Positions 1 through 8,829 of a DNA stretch of 13,791 nt are shown here, piece by piece. The position numbers and the translations under genes were made by a program. The stretch lies in assembly GCA_001953115.1 (NCBI GenBank), contig LSSL01005319.1, positions 1-13,791 of the forward strand, read 5' to 3'. Within the stretch, counting starts at the first letter, position 1, and every line of letters begins with the position of its first letter. The notes under the pieces are model-generated. The model was not told where the DNA came from. It searched no databases and saw only the letters and a program-made list of their open reading frames with translations. The stretch is from Smittium mucronatum. Its lineage: Eukaryota > Kickxellomycota > Harpellomycetes > Harpellales > Legeriomycetaceae.

Positions 1-186
1 AAAAAATTCTTACTATAAAATTAATGAATTTTAAAATACTTAAACCTCAATTTTATAATTTATAAGAATATAAATAAGATTTAAATGCTAAAGCATACAT
101 ATATTCTAAGTATTAGGCTTTTAATATATATATACATGTTTTACATGAATTTGATCAAATTTGTTAAATTTCTACCCCTATAAAAT
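1..186. other. Unassigned AT-rich DNA before ispH remnant
   Basis: I recognise no gene remnant, RNA gene or convincing regulatory site here. There is a short TA-rich run near 122-133. The stretch lies directly upstream of the remnant ispH start codon and could include its old promoter, but no -35/-10 pair stands out against the AT-rich background. Confidence 0.5.
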
Positions 187-840
187 ATGCAAATTTTGCT
201 GGTGAGTACAGGTTATGCTACTATTAATATTATTTAATAAAAATTCGACAAGTTAAACCATTCATAAATAGTTTGAAACTTTCTATATGTTAAATTGTTT
301 ATACCTGATATCTGTAAACAGTTACTTCGTTAAATTCTAGTCAAATAAAGTGTAGAATTTTAAATAAGAATAGGTAAAAAAGACTATAAGTGTTTTGAAC
401 CAGTCAAATTATTTTTATGTCTTAATATCCAGCCATTTGGCTATTTATAAAAATAATTAAAATTTTTTTTTAATTCATTTGTAAAAAAACTCAAAATATC
501 AATAAGGTTTTTACCGATTTCAGATTATTTTTCATTATTGGCCCAATTTGGAAACTTTTTCCGTTTTTAATGTAAAAAATGATTTTATATTTCTTATAAA
601 ACGACTCCTTTTCTTATGTTACAAGTATTATACGTATAAATATAATATATGGTAATTGAAGTATTAAGATTTCTTAAATAGTAGCAAATGCTTGAAATAT
701 TATTACCCTTATTTTTTGAAACTCTACATCTGGACAATATTTCCGAGTAATAATCACAGGAATATTTTAGGTTAGCTAATAAAAATCTGAATTGTAAATG
801 GATTTCGGGGGTTTTAAGCAAGTATCTGATTTTTTATCTG
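187..840 (+). pseudogene. ispH: Eroded ispH (4-hydroxy-3-methylbut-2-enyl diphosphate reductase)
   Basis: IspH is the cytosolic iron-sulfur enzyme for the last step of the MEP isoprenoid pathway. The frame opening at ATG 187 reads MQILL, then a decayed version of the family's ANPRGFCAG start (GGT...GCT at about 209-220). Further family motifs follow in order: VRHEVVHNR at about 243-270, PDG at 301-310, VFDATCPL at about 392-411 (holding one cluster-ligand cysteine in intact proteins), GP of GPRKDDICY at about 537-545, and GASAPDILVQN near 726-755. Frame changes and stops separate all of these. About 948 bp is normal for ispH; here the span is about 650 bp, so roughly 300 bp is lost, mainly from the middle. 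The 3' end meets the convergent rpsT remnant. In Enterobacterales ispH normally lies downstream of lspA, so its place here implies a rearrangement. Motifs were matched by eye; the N-terminal five residues and the VRHEVVHN segment are the strongest. Confidence 0.6.
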
Positions 841-1063
841 TTTACCCGAGCATTTTTGTGAAAAATCTGTTTCTTTACCAAATCATGTAACATAATTTCC
901 ATTTATATAAAAATTTATCAATTAAATTTTGATATTCAGTAGCATTTTCAAATTTAAAATTAAAATAATAAAACCTATGTTGATTTCTTAAAAGAAGCTC
1001 ATTTTTATTACAATAAAAGAAATCTTGTTTCAGCTGATTTTTTCTGAGCAAACTAAAGAAATT
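800..1063 (-). pseudogene. rpsT: Eroded rpsT (30S ribosomal protein S20)
   Basis: S20 is a small helical protein that binds 16S rRNA in the 30S subunit. On the minus strand, 902 down to 852 reads MEIMLHDLVKKQIFHKN. This aligns without gaps over 17 residues with the S20 segment MQPIVDRQAAKGLIHKN, sharing M, one K and the terminal HKN. Just after it, GCTCGG and an AAATCAGA-like stretch (about 851-819) recall the AAR..KSRL tail of S20, but a stop at 834-836 breaks it. Upstream, the frame from a TTG at 1081 to 878 stays open for 68 codons and fits the N-terminal part of S20 in length, with low identity; a +1 shift joins it to the MEIML frame. The total of about 260 bp equals an intact rpsT. It is divergent from the ileS remnant, as rpsT is in Enterobacterales. 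Shifts and stops make it non-functional. Confidence 0.6.
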
Positions 1064-1249
1064 AATAGATAATCGGTGCAATTACACGGTAAAAATGAGT
1101 TTGATATTACTGTATATCAATGTGAGAATTTTATTCTGCTTAAAAAATAACCTTTTTATAAGAAAATTTTCTTCTTTTAATTAATGATAAATTAATTTTT
1201 GGGTGCCTAAACTAACGAATAAATAAAAATTTTTTAGCATGTATTATAT
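1064..1249. other. Divergent rpsT/ileS intergenic region, ribF missing
   Basis: This is the short gap between the minus-strand rpsT remnant and the start of the plus-strand ileS remnant. In Enterobacterales ribF (about 940 bp) lies here; there is no room for it and I see no ribF motif. The region would once have held divergent promoters, but no site can be separated from the AT background. Confidence 0.4.
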
Positions 1250-3047
1250 TTATATTTATACACATTGAAATGAAATGTAAAAAAAAAATTGCGCTATAAT
1301 TAATCTATATTTTTTTACTTTCAAGGGGTTTGTAAAATAAACTAATTTGTAAATTTAATGTTTAAATTTAAGCTCAAATTTTATAAATATAAATTTAGAT
1401 GACGGCTTTATTAAAATCATCAATTTACTTTGATTAAATTCAAAAATAATAGCCCTTCTACAAACATTAAATCATTTAAAATGAAGATTATAGTTGTGAT
1501 AGAATTAATGATAGCTTTTATGAAGTAATATATAATGGATTATAACTTAATTTTGTTTAAAAAAATTAGACAGTAGATATAATTTTAGAAGCTATAATTA
1601 CATGCCAATTTTTTCAATATAAAGTATATCTTATATCTTTATCATTCAAGTTTCATTTATATAGTAATTTTCTGTTTTTTTCGATCATAATAAAAATTTC
1701 TACACTCTAGGCATTATTAATATGTAATAAAATAGCTTCGTTATTTTGAAAGTGTTTATATCTCATATAATGGTATTAGCCTGTCTTCATTAAAAAAACG
1801 GCTTTAGTTCAAACCATTATTTACAAAAAATTAAAATTCGAAAACTAATAAAATTTATTTTTTTGAAGTGAGCTTGTTGGAATTTTTCTTCTTTTAAAAT
1901 ACATTAGATAAGAACTAAGGTTGAATCTGATATTTTTTAGCTATATAATGTTAAAAAAATCCTTCAGTTAAAAATTGACATTTTTTGTGTTATTATTCCC
2001 CTATTTTTTCATGCTCTATGTATAAAAATTAGCGAAAATTTTTAATTTAGCATAAAAATTTTATCTATAATTTTTTTTCTATTTTAAATATGAATTTTTC
2101 CTAAATGAAAATTAAGTTACATGATTTAATAAATACATCAGATTTTTGACATATAAGCTCAGGTAAACAAATAAAAAATCAGAAAACCTACATAAGATAA
2201 GAAAAGATTAATTGATTAGATGCTTGCTTAAAATGCCTTAAATACGTTTAAAAAAACAGAATTTTTTCATTTATCCAATATTTTAATATTATAAAAAGGT
2301 GCATGTAAAATATTTATCAGATAAGAAATAATTTTGAGAGAAATTTCAAAAAAATAACAAAAATTTAATGTGAACTGAATAATGAATTATTTAAGTTGAT
2401 GCATCTATTTTATTAATATATAATTTCATATTGTTAATAAAGTTATATATTAATATAGCTAAAAATATTAATCATAATATCTATATGCAATTCGTAAAAA
2501 TCTAATCTTGAAAAAAATTGTTAATTTTTTAATAAAAAAATGAATGTGATTCAAAAATTTTGAATGCTTTTTATAAGCAATTGGATTTTAAAAATTCAAT
2601 TTTATCTAAAAATTGACTTATTATTATTTTCTAACATAAATAGAAGACCAGAAATGCATATCAAAGTTCTAATGATTTTAAATTTAGTAAATATAAATTA
2701 AATAACGTGCTTGAATCTAATAAAATATAAAAAAAAATTATAAAAAAAATATATAGCTATTAAAATATAGTATTTAAACTTTTTTGAAGATTTTTTTTTG
2801 TATTTCCGGCTTTGATAAAAAAACGGAGCTCTCATCTTTATAATAAATAATCTTTAAAGAGAAAAAAAAATTCCTTATTTGAATTTTTTCTACACATATT
2901 TTACCATAAAATCTTGTAAATCTATTTTTAAATTTATGCAAAGTTTTATTAACATTTAATATAATTTTATTATATTAATAAGATAAGCAAAATATAGCAG
3001 AAAGATATTTTGATATAATTAAAATGAATTAGAAATATTAAGACTGT

Positions 3048-3068
3048 TAAAAAATAAAAAATAAAAAA
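3048..3068. repeat. Tandem repeat (TAAAAAA)x3
   Basis: Three perfect 7-bp units lie inside the ileS remnant and abut a near-palindrome at 3068-3087 (ATATT-a-CTG-gg-CAG-c-AATAT). This is a slippage-type repeat of a kind that would be unlikely inside a working gene. Confidence 0.8.
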
Positions 3069-4076
3069 TATTACTGGGCAGCAATATATAGTAAGAATAA
3101 ACATTTACACTTATATACATATATTTTTGTAAATTGTGTTTAAAAAAATTTTGAAATTTTTTTTGAAACAACTTAATGAACCATTCGCAAAAGAAATTTA
3201 TTGGAAAAAATAAAAATAAATTTTTTCTAAGGTTTTATAATATTTTTTATACAAATTTGTTAATCAATTATATAGCGAAGCATATTTTAGATATTATAAA
3301 TAAGTTAAATCGGAATATAGAATCAAATTTAATTGAAAGAAATCAAATTAAGAAAAATACATCAAACTGTGTTAATAAAAATCAAAAGTTTATTTATGTG
3401 TCAAATTAAGTAAAAGTAAAATAAAATTAGGTATACATGCTTAAATTTTAAATAAAATTTGGTAAAAAAATAGAATAAGAATGCTCCACATTATATTGAA
3501 AAATAAATAATATTGGCTAATAAAAATAAAAATATATTAGATTATTCATTATTCAGGCGAGATTATACCGATGAAATTTGGTGCAATTTTTGCCTCATCA
3601 GACTGATGGATTATATCAAAACCAAAATAAAATTTTCAATTTGCTAAAACTCATATGGCTTTGAGGGATATTTTATATTATATTATGCATAAATCGATTT
3701 TCCGAATTATACAATTATTAAGTTTTTTCGATATTTATTTCAAAAATGCTCAAAATAGAGGCTATTTTATCCACTTATGTGTGGTTATAGGAAAACTTTT
3801 AGGTTTAAAGAAATTTAGCTTCGTATAAATTTTAATTATAAGTACTCGTTATTTTATTTATTTTATCAAATTTAACCTTTTAAGAACTGATCGTGATAAT
3901 TAACTTTTTTTTTTTATTCGATGCTATCTAAAAAGAAATAATATTTATAAATTATTGGATAAATCAAGTAATTGGTCCAATTTATTTTTTATTGGGCTCA
4001 AATAGGAGTATGCATAAAATTATATCTGAAAAGTTTAAAACGTTTTTTTTACCTAATGCGATTTAAAATTTACTCT

Positions 4077-4288
4077 TTTATGACATAATTTTTTTTTTAC
4101 TTAATTCAACAAATAAATTATCTTTTAGTTTATATTAATACAATTTGATTCAAATTTACTAAATTTGAATTTTTTCAAACAAATTTGATTCGATTTTATT
4201 TGTTAAACTAATAAATATATATTAATTAAAAGATCTGTTATTTGAAAATAAATGAAAAAAAACTTCTTTTAATAAAATTAGTCATAAA
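4077..4288. repeat. Imperfect interrupted inverted repeat, about 210 bp
   Basis: The outer arms are TTTATGAC-a-TAATTTT at 4077-4092 and its near-complement at 4274-4288. Inner paired blocks follow on roughly the same axis: CAAATAA (4110-4116) with TTATTTG (4238-4244), ATCTTTTA (4120-4127) with TAAAAGAT (4227-4234), TAGTTTA (4126-4132) with TAAACTA (4204-4210), and GATTCAAATTT (4147-4157) with 4181-4191. A perfect 11-bp palindrome with a 1-base spacer sits at 4148-4170. It covers the expected 3' end of ileS. It may be a degenerate foldback element or chance pairing in AT-rich DNA; I cannot score it without computation. Confidence 0.35.
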
Positions 4289-4300
4289 TATTTGTATATA

Positions 4301-4404
4301 AAAGAAAATAAAGTGATTTATATAAATTTTTAGTAAAAAAATTAATGGTAACATATAAAATTTCTTATCAATTAAATTAGATTAATTTAGTATAAAATTA
4401 TAAA
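4301..4404. other. ileS-lspA junction
   Basis: This is the boundary between the inferred ileS 3' end and the lspA start. In intact genomes the two genes are adjacent or overlap. No site is recognisable here. Confidence 0.3.
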
Positions 4405-4920
4405 TCATCGATTTAGAATATCTTCCCTCATCTTTTAATTATAAAGGTAAAATTTGATTTTTTCTAAATATTTTTAGACAAATTTTGATTTTTTTCAAGA
4501 CGTAATTTTTAATTTTCCTATTTTTATACTCCATCTAATTTTCCCAGTTTATTTCTTTAAATATACGAATTTAATAAATATACTCAATGCAAATGCGGCC
4601 ATTTTATGAATTAATTAAATAAACTTTTATTATTTTTATTGATTTATGATAAATTACGATTAAATTTTTCTTAAAATAAATTATATAACTGTAATTTAAG
4701 AAATTAATTTTTTCACTTCAAAATAATAATAGAAAAAATTTAATAGAGTTGCATATATATATTTAATAAAAGATTTTTAGCTGTTATTAAAGTGATACGC
4801 AATATTAAAACTGTCATAAGCTTTTTATATTCATTATTTTTTTTTTGTCTTTAGGTTTTGAATTAGTAAAAAGCTTATCATTTATAGTTTGAATATCTTG
4901 ATCTTATTAAAATCTGACAA
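4405..4920 (+). pseudogene. lspA: Eroded lspA (lipoprotein signal peptidase II)
   Basis: LspA is a four-helix inner-membrane aspartyl protease that cleaves prolipoprotein signal peptides. The following match its conserved parts in order: the LFPSLNL segment, with TTTTCCCAGTTTA at 4539-4551; the NYGAAFSFL loop, with AAT......GCGGCC at 4586-4600; then DR....GFVIDFIDFY....F.TFNLAD from about 4792 to 4870, which carries the second catalytic Asp region in intact enzymes; and a hydrophobic tail to about 4915. The span of about 515 bp equals the usual 160-170 codons. No frame stays open across it, so it cannot encode the enzyme. Its position directly after ileS is the conserved one and supports the call. 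The DR..GFV match is looser than FPSL and NYGAA. Confidence 0.6.
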
Positions 4921-5430
4921 ACTGAAAAAATATATAAAATAAATAACCCAACTAACTACTTGCCAAGTATTAACTCTTTCCAGCAAATACATTTATTTTT
5001 GTCCGATTTTATAGATTTAAAGTATGAATTAGTTAATTAGGCTAAAATTTTCATTATTGATAATCAATTTAACCTAAATATTAGAAATTTAAATAGCAGA
5101 TAGTAAAAAATTAGCATAAAATGAATTTAGAAACCAGATGTTTCATTATAATCAATCGAATTATCTAAATAAATATAATAAAACTCTATAATCTAATCTC
5201 GTGAATTTTAAATTGGAATTCATTTATTCTGATTTTGTTGAATTTTGATTTATTTCATTTATAAATTCATCCAAATAAGAAATAAAATTTAAATACATAA
5301 TAAATATCTTGTAATTCTGTAAAGCAGAAAATTTTATAACTTTATTTTATATAATATTTTCATATGTAAAAAGACAATGTGTTTATTTTTAGTAAAGAGA
5401 AAGGTGTATATAATATGATTTTTAGATATT
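4921..5430 (+). pseudogene. carA: Possible 3' remnant of carA (carbamoyl phosphate synthase small chain)
   Basis: About 500 bp lie between lspA and carB, where carA precedes carB in Enterobacterales. I see only weak traces: a GHHG.NHP-like string at about 5145-5165 whose distance to the carB start fits the intact spacing, a SQNHGF-like stretch just downstream, and a GLCLGHQ-like TTAGGC near 5038. An intact carA is about 1150 bp, so the amidotransferase N-terminal half would be missing. fkpB, ispH and dapB, usual between lspA and carA, are absent. This may simply be unrecognisable spacer. Confidence 0.3.
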
Positions 5431-5439
5431 TATTAGAAT

Positions 5440-8400
5440 TTATTTCTATAAAATATTTCATTTTTAAGGGAAAATATTATTATAAAAAATTGTTTTTATA
5501 AATCATTTGTGTAAAATTAATTTCAGATTTATAAAAAAAATGTCATTTTCTCTCAAATAATCAAAATAAAAATCATAACTTATTTTCAGATATGCAACGA
5601 ATAGCTGAAAAATATGAATTTATTTTATACAAATATCATTTTAATAGTTTTTTTAAATAAATATATTTGCATAAATTTAGGTATTTATGTGCCGTTATTT
5701 TTAAAGTTCAGCGAATAAATGAAATATCTATAATTTTTTGAAATTAACTCTTGTTAAATTTTTTTTTGAGTTTAGAAATGGATGTGAAATTCATTTTCTG
5801 TTTTTCCAGAGTTCTTTTTGATGAACTATAACAAATTCTCATACTCTAGAACTTTTCTTACATCAATGCTTTGATTTAAGGTTCAAATTTTTTCTAAGTC
5901 AATAGTGTAAATGTTGAATAAATATATTTGTGTTTTTTTCATTAATTTTTAACAAAATCAAACTTTTATTTAATATACTTTTATTGAAACTAAAGAATCA
6001 ATTTTAAATCTACAAATTTAAATAGAATTAGACAAAACTAATTTATTATTATTATTATTATTTATTAGTAATCAATTAAGAAGGTGTTATAAATATCTTG
6101 CAGCATTTTTTTAGGTTCTATCCTAACAAAATATTCGATTCTTAAAGGTTTAAGTTGAATTGAAAAGCAAGAATAATCTTAGTGAATATTTGATAGATGG
6201 ATAAAAATATATTAATTTTAACTTGATTTCATTATAAACAGCTTAAGTTCTTATAAGACATGTTCAGGAGATTTTAATTACAAATAATATTAAATATGGA
6301 AGTTTTTAAGACTATTTTAAACATTTTTATTATTTAAAGTTACTATTAATCCATTTCTGGAAATATCAGTGTTATTATCAGACGAAATTTAAGTTTTTAA
6401 TGTAAAAATTCCATCTAAATTTATTTTATGAAGCGTATTCAAACTTAAATTAAGCCACATATAAAAATTATTCTATCTTGTAACTATAAAAGAAAAAAGG
6501 TTATGATTTCGAAAAATTTAGGTCCCTCGAATTTGAAAAATATTCAACTACCCTTTTATTACAAGAATATGTCTATTTTTTTAATTTTTTTTCTAATTTT
6601 TTTTAGTTTTATAATTTTTAGGATTGATTTTTAAATTTTTTAAAGGGCTTTTTTTGGAAACTTAGTTCATTTCTTTTTTTTTTTTCTTAAATTATTAAAT
6701 GAGGGGAGGTTTAGTCATTTAAATTTGTAAATAAAGGAAGAAAATTCATTAATAAAAAAAGTAGTTCATTATAAATTTTTATTACCACCTTTGTATTCTT
6801 ATATTTAATTATGAAAAATTTTATCTTATAATAAGCTTGAATCCTTAAAAATATTCCTGTCTTTTAACAGTATCTTTTTTTTCTAAACTAAAAATTTCGT
6901 TTTTCGGGTTTTATAAGTTTCGTTTTATAATGATATAAAGGAATATTAAAAGTATTTTGCTTTCATGGTTTAATTTATAAAATTTTTACTACCTTATTTT
7001 TTATTTTTTAAGAAGAATATTTCGTTTTAATTTAAAAATTAGTAACTTTTTTTTTTATGATATATTATTTATAACCTATTATTTTTAATTTATTATAATC
7101 TTATCTACTTTTTTATTTAAACGAATAATTTATGATATATTTAAGTAGATTAGGAATAGACGAGCATGGCTTTAAAAAATGAATAATACTTTAAATTCTT
7201 TATAGAAATTTAAAAGTATATAAAACATATCTTTACTAGAATAATTATTGAAAATTTCAAAAATTCTAATATTCTAAATCACCTATTATGATGTATATTA
7301 TAAAATAATTTCTATATGGAATCAAAAAATTCCATTTAAAATTGTCAAATAGAATCACATATTATTTCAGATAAATATGAACCCATTCAAGATTATCTTA
7401 GTATTCTGATTGCTGTAGGGGTATACATTATATATATATCAGATTGATTTTTTCTAAAAATTAAAATTAATTTAAAAGAACTCTCATTTAGGATTATTTA
7501 ACTATTTAATTGATAATTTTTGATTATGAGTCTGGTAAGTATAAAGCTCTTAATATTATTTAATTTTTCTAAAAATCATTAATTTATTATTTCTTTAATA
7601 TATAAATTTATACCAAATTTTAAAACCTAAATAAAATTTAATTACTTAGGACACGAATTATTTTCATTTAATTTTAATCTGTGAGTTGTTAAATACATTT
7701 AGTATTAGCATCTGTAAATTTTTCGATAAAAAAAAATCTAGAGATAATAATAGTTTTTTACAAAATCTTTTGCTCCTATAATAAAATTTCTTTTTACAAT
7801 AAAAAAAAATCTTAATTAAATTAATCATCTTCATAAAAATTTTTTTTTATCCTGGGAGTTTGATTTTTTAAAAAAACTAACTTATATTTTAACTATAGTT
7901 TTTCTTTAATGGATATTTTGTAATGAATAAAGATTAAAGAAATAAAAAAATATTTCTAATTACTTTAAGCTAAGAGATCGAATATGAGTTTAAAATCTAA
8001 AATTAAATAATTTCCTGTATTCAAAATTTAATATTCTTTTATTTCTTCAATATTTTCTTAATTTAAGTATTCAAAAAATCAAATTGAGCTAAAATCGAAA
8101 CACATAAATTTTATCATAGTTAATTAGTTTGTATATCCCATTTTCTATAAAATAATCTAATATTTTATAATATAAGATATATTTCATTCTCATAATCCCT
8201 TTGTTTTTTGGTCAAATATTATTGTAATAATCTATACCAGGTTTATAAATTTCCACTTTAAATTCAATAAATAGTAATATTTTTTCTGAAAACTGTATTT
8301 AAATTTTATGATAATTGCACAAATAAAATGTGAAAATTTTAGTTTAATTAGGTTTCATTATATAATTATATTTGAAATTATATTTGTTATTTTTTTACGT

Positions 8401-8690
8401 CAAATCGCTGTGCTAATATTTTTTTTCAAAATTCAAGTTAATAATATGAGGGTTTATTTTTTATTTTCGTGTATTTTGAGAAATAATTCCTTTTTGATCT
8501 CATATGGTTTAAATATTAAGAAATATTACAAATTTAAAAATATTGAAGGATATTTTTTTTTAAAAAAGTCGATTTAAATGATTTTTGTATATCATTTCTA
8601 TTATTTTTTAACCAAATATATAATTTTTTTCAAATATTGTTACATTATACTAAAAAAATTAAAAATTATATTGAAAAAGTGGAGATTCAA
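5440..8690 (+). pseudogene. carB: Eroded carB (carbamoyl phosphate synthase large chain)
   Basis: CarB makes carbamoyl phosphate from bicarbonate, ATP and glutamine-derived ammonia, feeding arginine and pyrimidine synthesis. Motifs from both ATP-grasp halves occur in order and at nearly native spacing. First half: TD..MAD.Y.EPI, read in frame as SDMQRIAEKYEFI (5586-5624); NPR.S.SSALASK (about 6348-6388); KIPRF.FEKF (6511-6545). Second half: NRIGQG.EFDY (7155-7187); N.NPETVSTDYD.SD.LYFE (7263-7320); PRA.RTVPF.SK.TG.PLAKI (7965-8028). C-terminal regulatory domain: GIN...VNKV.EG...DRIKN..Y.YIIN from 8506 to about 8610. The plus frame 8290-8787 is open except for one TAA at 8575-8577, about 165 codons. 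It looks like the surviving native frame rather than separate small genes, although it runs some 100 bp past the expected carB end. The total of about 3.25 kb matches the usual 3.2 kb. Everything upstream is riddled with stops and shifts. Confidence 0.75.
6043..6060. repeat. Microsatellite (TTA)x6 in carB remnant
   Basis: Six perfect TTA units are followed by TTT. A similar (TTA)x5 run occurs at 10363-10377 in the purL remnant. Both are slippage-type repeats. Confidence 0.8.
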
Positions 8691-8829
8691 AAAAACTGTA
8701 CAATCGAAACTTTTTTTTTTTAATTTAAATATTTTAGAAAAAAAATCTTGTTTCATAAATAAGATTGGCTGTAAAATATGTGTATTTTAACTAAATTTAT
8801 TTTTTTTGTTAAAACTTGCCAATATTAGT
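8691..8829. other. carB-purL junction
   Basis: This stretch lies between the expected end of carB and the estimated start of purL. The C-terminal open frame runs through it to a TAA at 8788-8790, beyond where carB should stop, so either the carB stop was lost or the boundary estimate is off. No promoter or terminator is recognisable. Confidence 0.3.

Larger units (their letters stand above)
1250..4300 (+). pseudogene. ileS: Eroded ileS (isoleucyl-tRNA synthetase)
   Basis: IleS charges tRNA-Ile with isoleucine and is normally essential. Class I, IleS-specific landmarks appear in the right order: FPMRG.L.KREP (about 1319-1345); the helix after the HIGH motif, ALNKILKDIIV (1464-1496); possibly WC.DC (1771-1790); RPDWCISR (2645-2666); DVWFDSG..HSS (2799-2838); a KSIGN-like IGKN near 3188-3205; the RRIRNT region, with N-T at 3356-3361; RFCSVEM, with F-C at 3588-3593; LYHI...ILSF, matched over 18 ungapped residues with L-Y, I and L-S-F identical (3673-3726); and VR.EVN (3892-3904). 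The span of about 3.05 kb compares with about 2.8 kb for an intact gene, so length is conserved although every frame is broken. The 77-codon frame at 3176-3406 is a surviving open piece, not a separate gene. The Zn-binding CPRCW tail is not recognisable. It is followed at once by lspA, the usual partner. Confidence 0.75.

Noticed and set aside
196..205. Splice-donor-like CTGGTGAGT, with CTGGTAAGT near 7532, suggesting eukaryotic introns
   Set aside because: The first lies on the ispH N-terminal codons and the second in carB. No exon structure is visible and the gene set is bacterial.
537..547. ATTGGCCCAAT palindrome, with ATTGGTCCAAT at 3971-3981, as a protein-binding site
   Set aside because: The first copy fits the GP codons of the ispH GPRKDD motif and the second lies in ileS. 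Two short copies 3.4 kb apart are not enough for an operator.
594..821. Minus-strand 75-codon open frame starting with TTG
   Set aside because: It is antisense to the ispH 3' remnant and overlaps the rpsT end. It contains RFLLANL, which resembles a piece of IleS, but nothing around it fits, and the ileS match elsewhere is far better. Probably a chance open frame.
3570..3608. Structured RNA: hammerhead-like CTGATGA on the minus strand, CATCAG-A-CTGATG palindrome and GCAA-TTT-TTGC hairpin
   Set aside because: The hammerhead core GAAA after stem II is absent. The region lies in the ileS remnant, so the pairing is most simply chance in a GC-richer coding fossil.
3581..3630. glyQ-like VQ.....TDG.Y string
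   Set aside because: It resembles glycyl-tRNA synthetase alpha VQPSRRPTDGRY, but extending it needs about 50% shrinkage between all other motifs. The ileS reading fits in the neighbouring frame at native spacing.
3767..3775. DnaA-box-like TTATCCACT
   Set aside because: It is a single copy with one mismatch, inside the ileS remnant, with no clustering of boxes, so there is no support for an origin.
4816..4878. 12-bp perfect inverted repeat ATAAGCTTTTTA/TAAAAAGCTTAT
   Set aside because: It lies inside the lspA remnant, has a 39-base loop, and is AT-rich enough to be expected by chance.
8578..8790. Separate 70-codon gene with its own ATG
   Set aside because: It is in the same frame as the upstream open stretch 8290-8574, separated by one TAA, and fits as a continuation of the carB C-terminal remnant.
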